Positions 48,321 to 61,643 of a stretch of 64,000 nt of DNA are shown here, piece by piece (position 1 is the stretch's first letter; the number at the start of each line of letters is the position of its first letter). This DNA comes from Plecoglossus altivelis. Taxonomy: Eukaryota > Chordata > Actinopteri > Osmeriformes > Plecoglossidae. The notes under the pieces were generated by a model that was given only the letters and a program-made list of their open reading frames with translations, made no database searches and was not told the origin of the DNA. Position numbers and translations under genes: made by a program. The DNA lies in assembly GCA_036571765.1 (NCBI GenBank), contig BROE01000016.1, forward strand, positions 10,206,219-10,270,218, read 5' to 3'.

Positions 48321-51300
48321 GTGACACACACACCAACACCCTCACATACACAAACGAACAACACAACATAGACAAGAATACAAGAGAAACACACAGACAC
48401 AGCCATGCTGTAAGCCCATTCTTCAAACAGAGCTCTAATGACTCTACACGTTACTTTCCATCCACTGCCCAAATCCATCTCAGCTCACTGAATTCATCGA
48501 AAGAGTGAGTTGGCTGCTGGAGGATTCTTTCATTAAAATTCAAAGTTAAAAATAGGACAGTTAGATCCATCATTCTGAAGCAGAGTTCATATTGAGCCCC
48601 TATTCAGTTATTCTAACTCCGAGACCTAACTCTCTTTTTCAAGCTAAAATATATTAACAGGTTGGCTACAACTATTTTTTCTTACAATTAACACCCATGA
48701 GGCATTTTGTTCTTGGTTTTCTTCTTGCAGAGCACCAATGATAAAGGGAGTTTAACATAAGCACAATGGCATGGTGGTGCTTTAAACATTTGCCACGGCT
48801 CTGTGATGGGAGTTTAATACAACCACAAATAATCAAATCGTATCGATGGCACCACAAGCGGGACAACGTGGTCTCACAGGATCCAAGCATTCATCCCCCC
48901 TACTGTGAGGTACAGCTGTTGTTTTGTTGACATCGTGTAGTTAATAGAGTGTTACAGAATCGGTTGTGACAGAATGAAGGACCAAATCATGAACTGGATT
49001 GTGCTGCAGGAATTATGGATCCATCACTTATAGATCTGACCCTAACAGTTTGTCCTTCAAAACCAAGTGATTCAAATAATGACAAAAATGGATGACAACT
49101 ATACATATGTGCTGGTCAATATGAACTCAACTCAGACTGTACTGTACATAAAATGTGAGCTCAGTGTTAATAAGATATCTCTGATATGTATGATGCCTAG
49201 CACAGTTATTGAGTCATCCCTCAATAGCTGTGACTGTAGAGGTTGAGGGTGATATAATGCCCCAACTCATTGTCTTCCATTGCTGTTTTCCAACCTAATA
49301 CACAGTCTTACAGTAGCTTGCATGTCGCAGAGGTGCATTCATTATGCAAGCGTTATGGTATTTAAGGAGCTCTCACCGGACGGTTCAACCAAAGTTTTTT
49401 TCCCTCCTATTGGCACAGTACAGAGTTTCCTCCTGTTAATAGCCTCAGGGACAGATCAGTTTACAGACAAGCAAAGCTGACCATTAGACACCCCTTTCCT
49501 GTAACATGCAATTACAAGACAGACACATACACACTCGCATACACCACCTGGGGTTACATGTAGGCACACAAACTAAGACATACCGTCCAGAATTATTGAC
49601 AAACATACATGGTCCTCATTTCAGATTCATGCAAATCGTCGCACACGCACAGGCACGCACCCTCGTAACTATCATTTGTACAGAAACCTGAGAAGGGATG
49701 ACACATGCAGAGGATGGTGGCGGACACAGTCGATGCTGTTGGCCCCCCTTGAGCCTCCTGATGGCTTTGAGCCTGAGATGCAACCAGGGCCTCATCTCTG
49801 TGTGAAACATCAGATGATCCCGGTGTCCCTGGTGCTCCTAGTACTGCTGCTTTAGAGAGAGATGGAGACAGCTGGTTTCCAGCCCCAGGCCATTCCCTCC
49901 GAGGGGAAAGAGGCAGGCAGAGCAACAGAGCAGGGAGAGTGGCTGCCTCTCCATCACACCAGAGACAACCACTTCCTATGATGTTCCAACATCACAACAG
50001 ACCGGGTCACATGGCTCAGTTCTACATTGCATTATTACATTCATTATTACATTCATTCATTCGGGCAGGTCTGGTGAAGTTCAAAGGATCACAGTTTCAC
50101 TGTTCTCCCTTTGAAAAGTAAAAACAATGTATCTGTGGTTTGGAATCTAATTAAGAGAAGCGTGTAATATGGACATCAAACCCCTGGCCAGAATGAAACA
50201 TCTTTCCTAACAATGGTATCTATCTTCAACTTTGGCCATAACTGTCATGTGGAGCTGAACCTTGGCATCACAACATTCGAGACTGAAACCTCATATCTGT
50301 ATTATCGCACCGCAGATGGTTTCCTCCTCAGGAAATTGAAAGAGGATGAAACCTCCTTCCTGCCTCTCAATTAGCGCTGTCACAATTTAATAGATAAGAC
50401 GTTCCTCGTCATTTTCAGCTGGTCAGCGAAGAGCAAAGACAGGCTGGCAGTCTTTGTTGAGGTTGCAGATGAAGTTCTCTATAACAAAAAGCTCAGCCGT
50501 AACCTCTCTGAAACATGAAGGTTGAGACAGTATGTAGAGGTTCCTGTCTTGTTTTTCAGTTTTCAAAAGACAGGAACAAGGTGTAGGTTAGAGGTTAGGT
50601 CCTTCTAATAGTTTCACAGAGGTGATGTGCATGGGTGAAAGGTCAGAGGCCACGAGCAGGAATGTACAGCGCCCCTCGCAGTCCAGGTGTCTTGACAGAA
50701 CAACAACAGTAGCGTCTGGAGTCATGTGACCACAGACTTCAGAAAAGTTCTCATGACACACAGTTTGGTTAGTATAGTTAGATGAATGTATCTGCTTTAA
50801 ATATACTGTTCAAATCCGGCTTAAGATAAACCAAGAGTAATGTTAATATACTGTATTTATATATGCCTTCCATGAGAATTATATTAAGCACCATGTTTTT
50901 TTCCAAGAGAATGTGACTCATGGAACGTTGATATGATTATGGAGAAATGCCATGCCATGAAAAACTATAGATAAGACCATTCTAAAACCAAACATGGTAA
51001 AATGGCTGATTTGGCAGCGAATGTTGTTAAATAGGGTTGGTCTGGGATCCCTCCTGGTCTGATAAAGACACGGGTTGTCTGTTTCAGCTGCAGGGGGAGG
51101 GTGAACAAGGACATGACACAAGAAGACAGTTTGACTCTCTGTCATCTGCCTCTGTCTGCCCCAGGTTTCTCTCAGATAGGCAGGCTTACTTCCAAACAGA
51201 CTGGAGGGTTTGCTCTCTCTATCCACTGAGTTGAAACAGGATTATGTTTTCTCCAGCTTCCCCAATTATTCCTGGAATGGAACAAAGGCGTTGTCTATGT

Positions 51301-54300
51301 TGCCTGTCCCTTAGTCCGTGTCTCTTCCATCAGGAAACAAAGATAAAGTATTCCGTCTGAGGCCATCATTCTGTTTCCTGATGGAGAACATAATCGTTCT
51401 TAAATGCTCTGGTCTGTGTTATCCCTAATGAGGTCCCTGTTCTCTTTTGGAAACGAACTCGATCCCGAAGAGTTTCTAATTCAAACTGCTTTTCAAGAAT
51501 GAAGATCTGACAATACAAATACTTAGACATTGCTGAACTTGAACTTCTATTTTTAGGAGTCAATCAACATTCCACTGTGCATTTCTGTCTGTAACAGAAA
51601 GAGAATAAATGACAAAACAGTCAACTGAATGTGCTATGTAAGCAGGAGGGAATCCTGCACATATCCCAGGCTTAAGACAATAAGCAGACTTCTCTCATCT
51701 ACCAGGGTTGGAACACACCACTTACAACAAATTCATGCTGTGGTGCCGAGACTTCGGGTTTAAATACAGGTTTTGTGCAGCATTAAATGACCTTGTTGAA
51801 ACCTCTCAAGTTCTTCTCCACCATTTTTTCTCTCTATCTCCCTCTGTCTGTCTCCATCTGTATGCGAGTGTGTGTGTGCACATGCCTGTCTGGGTAAAGT
51901 AAGCACCCAGTTGAAAAGGTCACCCCCCCCCCATTCCATACTGTTGTATTCAGAGAGACAAACTGACAAGAAAGACAAGTAGCTGTGTATTTTACCAGGA
52001 GCAAGAAGTATGTAGGGCGAGGAAAGATGCGTATTCTCCAGAGATTCCTGTTGCGTACTAAGCCATAAACATACCTGATGAGTCATGCCACAGGATCGCC
52101 AGGTGCTGTGAAACAGTTGTTATGCTTTTGAAATTATGGTGTCATGTTGGGATAATGTTAAGAATAGCATACAGTACAGTAAGTAAAGCGTAAACCTGGA
52201 TTGGAGCTTAAATCTAATGATTAAAATAAATTACGTTTAACTTTAGCTTTTGGAACACAGACAGAACAACAGCTCTAAAGGCTAGGTTGAGTTAACTAAC
52301 ATCCATTTCACAGTTGCGCTCCCTTCTGACATGTTGCAATGTGCACCATCCAAACATGGCCGCCATGACACAGTTAAGGGGTATGCATCTCCGGCATGTT
52401 TATCCAAAAGGTAGGAAATGTCGTCAGTCACGGCACAGCCCTGTCGAGAGGGTCTGGATTGAGCTCTGCCCGACGTCCCGGCCACGGCACTCCTTCACTT
52501 AAACACTCTCGTAAAAGTTAGAGCGGCTAAAGATAGACGCGAGCAGTCAGAGGGACAGTCGTAAATCAGTTGACCCCCGAGGGCCCTGCGGGGAAGGACC
52601 CTTAGATGGTGTAGCCGGTGTTACTTTGACCCTCAGCCTCCGATCTGCTGAACGCAACCTGCAAGGCATTAGTGAGCCTCAGTTCTGAAGTATTCTTCAG
52701 TCTCTGCATATCCTCTGACTCTCCCTCTCCTCTTCAAACCTCTTGTCTGAAGCTTGGTCGACACAGATCCCCTGTTCCCACTAGAGCACAAGCAGATCTT
52801 AGGTACTGACTCCTTTCTTTCTCCCCTGGTCCCTGTGCAGGAGTCCTCCTCTCTCCTCCCTGCTTTCTGGTGCCCGCAGGGACGGCACATTCCTGGCTCA
52901 GCTGGACACTCAACAGGCCGCCACCTGCACCGTGTCAACAACCAAAGGCTGAACTCGAGTAAGGTTAACTATGTCCCCCATGCTGTTAAAGCATTTTACT
53001 ACCTGCACAACCAGTAGCAGTTATAATGATGTGCCTGGTAATGCCCAGAGGAATGGTGAAAAAGTCACAACTTCATAATGGGAAAAAGAAGACAATGTGA
53101 CATGTTTGATTAGAAAAAGCTACTTGCTCAAATGCACAATATTACAACATTCATTTGGTCCTAATGTTTCTTGGTGAAAGGTAATAAACTATAGTACGAT
53201 AGCACCAGTGCACCTTTGGCTGTGTGTGACAACAATAATAAGTCAGATGAGGCATCCTCTCTCAGCTGTCAGTGGAGGCAAAACAACGTTACGAGAGGTC
53301 CCTAGGTCACTGACTCACAATCTAAGACTGAAGGTTACACAAACCGACAGAGAGACAATGTATACTCATGTGTCTGTTTGTTTGTATGCGTATTTGTTTG
53401 TGTATGTTGGTGTGGGGGATTGTCGGTGCGAGTCTGTGTGTTTACACTGTACATGTTGGATGTGTTGGAAAATTTGACTATTTCTAGAAATGTAATGTAA
53501 AAGATAGGATCACTATATACGTATAAAACATTGACTAGACTACTCTTCAAACATCAACAGCTTAATCTTAATATGCCTAAGTAAAGCACGAAAGCACTTC
53601 CATATTTAAAAGGTTACAACAAAGTAAATGTCAAGATTGCTGGTTACTGTTCACAAGCACAATTTAATTTATTAGACAAGACAAAAAAAGAAAACACTGG
53701 TTTGTGATTGGGGTTGTGGTATCTTTAACTCCTGCCATGCTGATTCAGATTTGCGCTAGGCTACTGTTGCGTAGGAGCCAGTGGCGCTCATTTCTACTTT
53801 AATCGACATCACACAGAGCCTGAGGAGTTCAGTATCTGCTATGTCCATGTCCAAGAGAACAATCATACCCTCATGATGGCTCATTGCTACTGTCATTATG
53901 GAGAAAGACTGTCTGAATTAACAATGTTGAAGCTCACTGGCCTTGAACCTGGTTCCTGTACCTAGGCAATTCATGTGTAAAACAGCACACCGCTGGTAGA
54001 CTAAGGGACTGGGGAAGATGTCTCCATACAACCGCCCCAAAACCTGTCACAACATGATAAATATGAACTTGCTTCCATCATCACTACAAATATCACTGAA
54101 CAGCCGAGAGCTAGAAAGAGAGGAGAGAGTAAAAGGGAGAGAAGTATGGATAGAAAAAAGAAATGTAGAGATGCTTGGGGTAATTCTGTCAGTGCATTGC
54201 ATAACACGTTCACACTCCAGTCCAGTCAAGAGTTGGTGGTCCTTGATTCTCGAGCTATGCAGTAGAACAATGTCCTACAAAGCCTGGTAACCAGCAGATC

Positions 54301-57300
54301 CACAGTTATACACGATACTGGCAAATGACTACATGTGGATCGGGATGCTATGCAAGAGATCTACGCTGATCAATATCTCAAAGGAACCCTTCCCGTCCTT
54401 TGATTTGATTTCTTCCCGGAGTGTAGCAATTACAGACGTGACGTCACAAGTTCATGGTTCCTGTCAACTTAGACAAGTGTTCTATTATCATTCCATAACT
54501 GCAATGACATGAGCAGTATTTCTTCTTTAACAGAGGAGCAAAAGGTGATTTTCCCAAGAAAAGTTTCAAATTGTCTGCTCACTGCAGTCAGCTAGTGGGT
54601 CAAATTCATAAAATAGCTTCAACAACACTAAAGATGAAAGGGCCCCCCCCAAACCTGTCTCCTGCTAACATTGCAAAAGAGCTCAAGACCTTCAATTAAC
54701 CATATAGCTGAAATACAGTTTCATAAATCCCAAAACACAAGACAGTGTTCGACAGCTTAGATAACACCAGTGTTTGACTTGCAGAGCCCCAGATACATCT
54801 ATAAATACTGGCTTCAAAAGTTTGATATCAAGTTTAACATAAAATCTCATCAGCAATATATGTTTGTGTGATCAATCTCTGTTTCTTCCCAGTGAGCAAT
54901 CCTTTGAGGGCTGTTTCAGAGCTGTGGTTCCGCTGAGACTCAGATCTCTAATGGAGTTGTATGAAACTCCTGGGAGAAGAGGGCCTCATCACACTGGAAC
55001 ATCTCTATTGGGTTTCATCTCCAGTTTGTGCAGCTCAAACTGTTATGTGACAGCTAAAGTCCTTGGGGGTCAAACAGAGTGTCGTTAGGCCACTGAATGC
55101 ATTGGCCTCCATCAGGACATGTCCCTGCATGCACAACCTCTGACCCGACTGACTGCTTAGAGACAGCCTCCACAACAATCGCTGTGTACCAGACATGCCC
55201 AGCAAAAACATGTTACCATTACCAGCATTTCTATTGAAACAAAACATTCAGAAACATAGTATTTTCTCATATTTAGATCGTCGTGCATTTTTCATTTTGC
55301 TCTGTGCTGGGTCTGCGTTCCAAACGAGATAGTGACTTCAGATATTTCAGATATATGGTCAGCGATTACACAGTGGAAATGTGCCAAAAGAGCTATCAGG
55401 AACATGTGACGATCAATAGTCCTCGCGCACAGAGATGAGCAGCTGCTATACCGTGGGCCGAGGTTGGAGAGTCATTAATTGGGTGACAGTCTGACAGGCA
55501 TGCCCTGACAGGCGTCGCTGGAGAGCTACACAAACTGACATCTGCTCCATCAAAGTGTCAGCAACATGTCCCACTTCTGCCCCCCTGAGCAAACAAAACT
55601 AGCCCAACAGCCCAAGATGAGATCAGGGTCTTTTTGGGTTGAGGAGGCATCGAAACTCCTCTCCCCACCAGAATGTCGAGATTATGAGAGCGAAGGTGGG
55701 TGTTTGGTGTCAGATATTCTTTGACAGATGGTTAACAGCTATTTCTGGAAATCATAAGAGGTCTGACAGTCTAGTCAAGTCGAAGAACTATGGCTGTGTC
55801 ACATCAGTCATGATGCCCTTCTCAGAGTGATGTGTACTGATCTGGCACATCCAGGGACTCCCCTGCCTTCAGCTGAAGCCCTTAGAAGCCTTACGTTTTT
55901 CAAGGTCACCTGGCCCAAAGTATCAGTAGGCCTCTGCTGTGCATTGCTGTTAGGGTTAACAAACTTGTATTTGTTTAGACAGAACATAATACACATGTAC
56001 CTTTTGCCTTGCACGAACAAACCCTTTACTGAAAACCTTCAATGAGCTCCATTGTATCATGTAAAAGTGCTTCCCACAAAATCATAATCCAGATGATAGG
56101 TGTTTAGTTTTGTGGACTGGCTATTGCCACAGTCATGCGTCAACACAGTGGGTGGGAATAGATGGAGTTGTGGCTGGCACTGATAGTGCGTGCTGTGATC
56201 CATAACCTTTAACCTCACTGTTTGAATCTGGTGCCTTTGTCTAGTAGAGGTTCTGCCCTTGTGATGTAATCCCTTGTTGGCTAGACTTCAGTGTGTGTAG
56301 TGGAAAATCTTTCTTCTCCAGCAGAATACTCAGGAGTTGTTCACTGTCTTCAGATTCAGGTTTTTCCAGCCCTTCTCGACTGTTGTCACACTGCTAAACA
56401 AATCAGCATAAAGAAGAGATGCAGCACATCCTGACAGCTGAGAAACCCGTCTTTAGCTTTTCATCATGGAGTGTTTCTATTTGTGGCAAATGAGACCCCA
56501 CATTGCAGAGCTTTCCACAGCGCACATTCAGCCGCATACAACGGCCATCAGGAATAGATATTGATTAGTGGGAGAGCACTCTGATTCATGCACCCTCAAA
56601 CCTCTCCATCAAGTAGTGCTCTAACAACTATCGGAGCATTTTAGAGAAAAAGGGAGAGAGGGAGAGAGAGAGTAAAAGAGAAAGAGAGAGAGACAGAGGG
56701 GGGCGGGAGGAAAACAAACAGATGTAAAGGGCCAGAGACAGACTGGGACAGTCATTGGATTCTGGGTCCTATGAAACAGCTTCCAATCTGCATTCTCCTT
56801 AACACTAGCATTAAGTTAGGGGATCCATGTATGAATCAAGCTAGTGCCTTTATGCTGTAGCTCCATAGTTAGCCTTATCCATACAGCTTTCAGATAATTG
56901 AAAACATGAAGTCCGTTATGATACTCTAAGGATAATCAGAGAGAAACACAGACAGGACAGGATAGTAGAGTCCGTGCTTAACCCTGTGGTGGTTCTGATT
57001 GACCCACAGATGACATGTTCCCATGCTACCCTACTTTCCATGTTGTCCATTAATAGAAGTCTCCATTCGCACTCCAAGAATTGGTCTCAGACTAAGTATG
57101 GTATTAAAGACCTACTTAGAGTTGGCTTGTGAACAGTTCAATGTTAGCTTTGGCTGTATTGCTACGAAAGAAAAAGTCTATTTGACGGGAACTAACCGGA
57201 CTCACTGTAACAACAGTCATGAACAGAAAATTGATGTCTTTACATACAGATAGGACGAGTTACTCGGCGGCAGTAGAGTCTGCCCAGATTGATAGGCAAG

Positions 57301-58109
57301 CAGATCCATCGGGTAGAGTGTACAGTGCCAGTACAGACTGTCCTCTCTTAATGGACTGTTGCCTAACACAAACATGAATAGAACACACTGCACAAGCACA
57401 CACACTCAGCTGAATACTGTACACACGCTGACAATATAAACATCTGAATCAACTGTGGAGCGGCTGCCTTGTCCTGAAAATGATTCTCATAAATATACAG
57501 ACTCCCTGAAAGAGAGCATGTACTGGCCTATTTACTGAAGTAGACTGAGGGTGTTTTGACGATGCAGCCCCCTGCTGCCCCTCCCTCAGCAGGCTGTGGT
57601 CGTGTGTGGGAGTTGGGCTTGTCTGGCCAGTATAATCTCTTCAGAGAGCCAGAAAAATACTTGAGTAAGCTAAGGACCGAGCACTCTAGATAAACACCAT
57701 CTCCTGTTTCTTTCATCCAATTAATTAGATTTCAGAGGACTTTCAACCCCTTCCCAAACTATTAAAATGACAACCCTGGTTATACACAGCTTAACGTTTA
57801 GGAATAAAAAGAGATTACTCAAGAATGATGTTGAACTCTGATGGGGAGTGTCTTTGGTCTGTAACAATGTGACATTGTCCATGTCAAGATCGTCATCTTT
57901 TTCCACACAATTCTTGTGAGTGGGTGTTTGTTTTGTTCACTCAAAAGTCATGTAAATATTCTCATTAAAATCAGAGACCGTTGAGTCTCCCTGGTGAACA
58001 TACAGTAGATGTGCCACAGAGAAAGTTGCTACCTCACTGTGGTAGAAACCTGTATATATTGATGATGGTTAAGCAGCCATGGGCTGGATTGAAGCCATTC
58101 AAGTCTGTG

Positions 58110-58122
58110 TCCACCTAGTGGC
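58110..58122 (-). promoter_or_regulatory. CTCF-like core near the sgms1 3' end
   Basis: The plus strand reads TCCACCTAGTGGC; its reverse complement gives CCACTAGGTGGA, fitting the CTCF core at 11 of 12 positions. It is about 130 bases past the predicted sgms1 polyadenylation signal. A second 11-of-12 match lies at 57567-57578. Candidates only. Confidence 0.25.
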
Positions 58123-58234
58123 TAATTAGTGCACTGTTCCGTACTGGTCATCCTGGCAGTGTCAATGGTCAACTCAGGGTACAAACTGACATGAAGATTG
58201 TGTACAGACACCATAACATAACACTGGCTGAAAT

Positions 58235-60900
58235 ACAGAATAATAAATGCTTTATTTGAAAGCTTTCCAGGTAAGTTCCTCTGTCATAATCAATTAGCAT
58301 ACATCTTCAAAACATCTGGTAAACACATTTTAATAAACAACAGAAATTACAACATGGATTGCTGATTCACATAAAATTAACATACAGAAATACATTAACT
58401 CTCATAACATTTGTTTCCATCTAACTTGGCAAACAAGTCTGTCTTCCAATACCAACCCTGGAGTTAGACATGTGGACAACACCCATTCTAAAACACAAAA
58501 TACATGCACACCAAGGTCATGATCTGGAAATGCTCTCGGTACCTTGTCACACACCCATTCCGTCCAGCACAGGTAGCAAACTTCTAACAGACTTCTGGCC
58601 CTGTGTGTCGGATTTGCAACACACGAAGAAGGATTTCTGATATAATTTCAACATCCCAGCACTGGTGGCTGCCCTCCGTTGACAAAAACAATGTTACAGG
58701 AAGGAGAACATCTTCCAACCTTGTTCACATCACATGTAGAGATGGCTTTTAAGGGATCTGCATTAGGTTACACCAGTTTCCAGTACATGAAGATATCCTT
58801 CATTGGCTACAGTAGGCTTTACATATACTAACAAGCAGTCAAAGAACAGTATACTGTGTCTTCATGCCACAGATAACACTGAACCTAAACTATATTTCAG
58901 AGGGTTGTAACACCTTCCCTACCATCATACATAACGTATATCTCCCATACATTCATTGCAAGTGTCATATCATATCCATGCATGATTCACCATTTCCTTT
59001 TAGCAATGCCATCCTTTGGGACAACTGAGAATTGAGAGAGAATGGTAATCAATGGCATTAAAATTATTTGATCTACTTGAAGGTAATTTAAGCGAAACAA
59101 CAATATAACTTGCTCAGGTTCAGCCATTCGTCTTATCATAAATTGATGTGTCATTAGTTGAGCCATGAAAAGATTATTGAGCTTGTTATTACACAGCCCA
59201 GCCCTAATAGAACTTCAAGTGCAACTGTTTCCACGACCATAAACAAAGACCGTCATTCCCATTCATGGAGATCATGCTACAGAAGGACATTGCCAGTCTT
59301 GTGTTCTTACATCTTACATGAACTTTTTGCCCTCGCTTTTGTCCTAACCTGAACCACTTCCCAATGTTGTCAAATGACCAGCTAGAAGTAGTTACTGTAG
59401 TTGGTTTGGCATTGCATTCCACACAACTCACATTTTTTCACAGAACCCGATACTAACCATTTTTGGGAAAGCACAAGTCACACATTGACTTGACTCTTAT
59501 CACACTAACCCTAGATGCGTAAAGACACAGGACTGATTGACTCCTTAGAATGACTTCAGGAAGACTTGTGACATTGTGCCTAATAGCATTATGGACACAC
59601 TGCCATGCTCCCCTTGTAGCTGGTAAACGTCAGGGAAGGGACTGGATTTCTATCAAAAGCTTGCAGCAGTAGACCAAGTCTTCAGCCCCAACCTTAAGCA
59701 ACCAGGAACCGTTGATCAACACAATTACACCATTAAGTTCCAGAGATCAGAGACAACCGACATGACAAATACATTAATCAATAGGTTTGTTAAATGTTAT
59801 TTGGGATTAAAGGAAGTACAATAATGACTCGCAAGGACCCGATTAGAACATCATCACAGACTGGTTGATATTCAGCGTATCATCAGGACTTCAACAATCA
59901 AGTTAACAGTCAGTTTCTGTCATAAAAGCCTTTGCTGACAGGCAAAAAAAGAAAACGCTGTCAGTATGCAGCCATGAACAAACTGGATATTTTACTCATC
60001 TCACTGTGGTTAATTGTGGGAAGACCAATTTCAAATAAGGCTGGCAATATTACTTGTACATTCATGCGAACAAGACTATGCTTTAAGTGCTTACTGGTCT
60101 ATGCCACAGTGTGGACAGCCAGACAGAAACACACGAGGCAGAGGATAACAGACACAGGTAGTACAATCAAGCTAGCTAAGGAAGGCACTAGAACAATGCT
60201 AAATACCACTTTAGATTCTTCTGTTCTCAGCTTTCTGTTTTGAAAAAAGTAGAAATCTAAAAATATTCTTTTGGACATTTGTTTTTGAAAAATAAAGTTG
60301 AAATATTTTACAAAAATCCTTTTTTGTTGTTTTTTTTGGAAACGCACGAGGATATTTTACAAAAAAGTAACTTTGTTAGAAAAGAAGTTTTGAAACTCTC
60401 AGTGACTGCTTATGGCATTTTGGTTATTAAATGTAAATGAACATTTCAGTGACACATCTTGCACTTAGTAGACCTTATAAGAACATGAAGGACCAAACAT
60501 GCATATTTGCAACGACAACAAGGTTCCCCTAAAGGGAATGCTAAACCAAATAAAACAACGTTTATGTTATACCACAATGCTAGCCAGATCTGCTCTAAAA
60601 GCTATTGCATTGCGGCCCAAAGGAAAAAGAGAACAAAATTATGATTGAAGTAGTACTCTGTTTTCATAAAAGACAACATTTTCCCCCAAAGACAAAGACA
60701 TAACAAACCAAAAGAAATGATGTAGAGAACCGAAGAGGAAGAGAAGGGTCACAGTGCTAGCCAGTTGGACATTAAATAGTCAGACAGTAGAGCTACAGGT
60801 GACGGGAACAGCGCTGGGTCGGTCAAGCCTTTTACCATTGGTCAGAGCAGCACTTTAGAAGTCTTTTTGCACAGCCCCCACCCCTGTCACATGACCAGGG
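58235..60900 (-). other. sgms1: Predicted sgms1 3' untranslated region
   Basis: On the minus strand, AATAAA occurs at 58256-58251, followed by a GT-rich stretch (GTTATGTTATGGTGTCTG) suitable as a downstream element. No earlier signal was judged better, so the terminal exon probably continues about 2.65 kb past the stop codon. The region is AT-rich and has no conserved frame. The cleavage position (about 58220-58240) is inferred. Confidence 0.5.
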
Positions 60901-61077
60901 TCACTGGGTGTCAAGTCTACTGTACTTCACCCCCCTGCTCCACAGTGGTGTTTGCCACGACAATGGCAACTGATAGTTCCGAGGGACGATGCCCTTGACG
61001 TTCTCCTCAAAGTACTGGAAGAGGCGATACCACCACACCCTGGAAAAGGGGTTGCTATGTGAGGTCTCCTTCAGAGA
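60901..61077 (-). CDS. sgms1: sgms1 last coding exon with stop
   Basis: 58 codons plus TGA: SLKETSHSNPFSRVWWYRLF, then QYFEENVKGIVPRNYQLPLS, then WQTPLWSRGVKYSRLDTQ. This is the cytosolic tail after the last membrane segment. The VWWYR-FQYFE-NV-GIVPR-Y pattern matches SGMS1. The acceptor is ctgaag in phase 0; an AAG acceptor is slightly unusual but allowed, and the first residue is Ser where human has Val. Confidence 0.93.
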   Translation of the reverse strand, partial: SLKETSHSNPFSRVWWYRLFQYFEENVKGIVPRNYQLPLSWQTPLWSRGVKYSRLDTQ

Positions 61078-61591
61078 CTTCAGAGACACACACAAGAAAA
61101 GATAAGGGTTATCAGGGGTAATCAAGGGTTATCAAGTGTTTTCTTGCAGTCAAAGAAATGCACAGAAACCGATAACATAACCAATATCAGAATAACCATG
61201 ACATTCCTAGTTGACAGTTGATGTAGCATGTCAATGTACGGCAGTGTATATTGAGTGCATCAACTGGACCACGTTAAAAACCATGAAGTGAAAGTGTACT
61301 ATAGTGGCATTCCGCCCATATTTCAAATCTGAACGACTAAAGTATGGGGAGGAAAAGGGACAGGGACTGGCGGAGTCCTGTGGAAGTACCCACCTGCTGG
61401 TTGGCCAGGGTGTGATACCACCAGAAGAGGCGAGTAGTAATGAAGTAGGCCACCACCACATCCACAGTGTAGTGGTCATGGGCCAGCAGGATACAGAAAA
61501 TACCCACGGCACTCAGGCTCCAGCACAACCAATGGTACCACCAAAACCTTTTAGGGGAATCTGGAACACAAACAGGAATAGAGAGAAAGAG

Positions 61592-61643
<52 letters not shown>

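Larger units (their letters stand above)
47881..58234. other. Intergenic region between prkg1 and sgms1
   Basis: About 10.4 kb without a supported coding gene. It contains a CA microsatellite (48.3 kb), a CpG-richer patch with an ATGGCCGCC start-like site (52.3-52.6 kb), a well-formed plus-strand acceptor site (52.83 kb), a perfect CRE octamer TGACGTCA at 54439-54446 and weak CTCF-like cores near 57.6 and 58.1 kb. Open frames are short and show no recognised domains. Confidence 0.7.
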
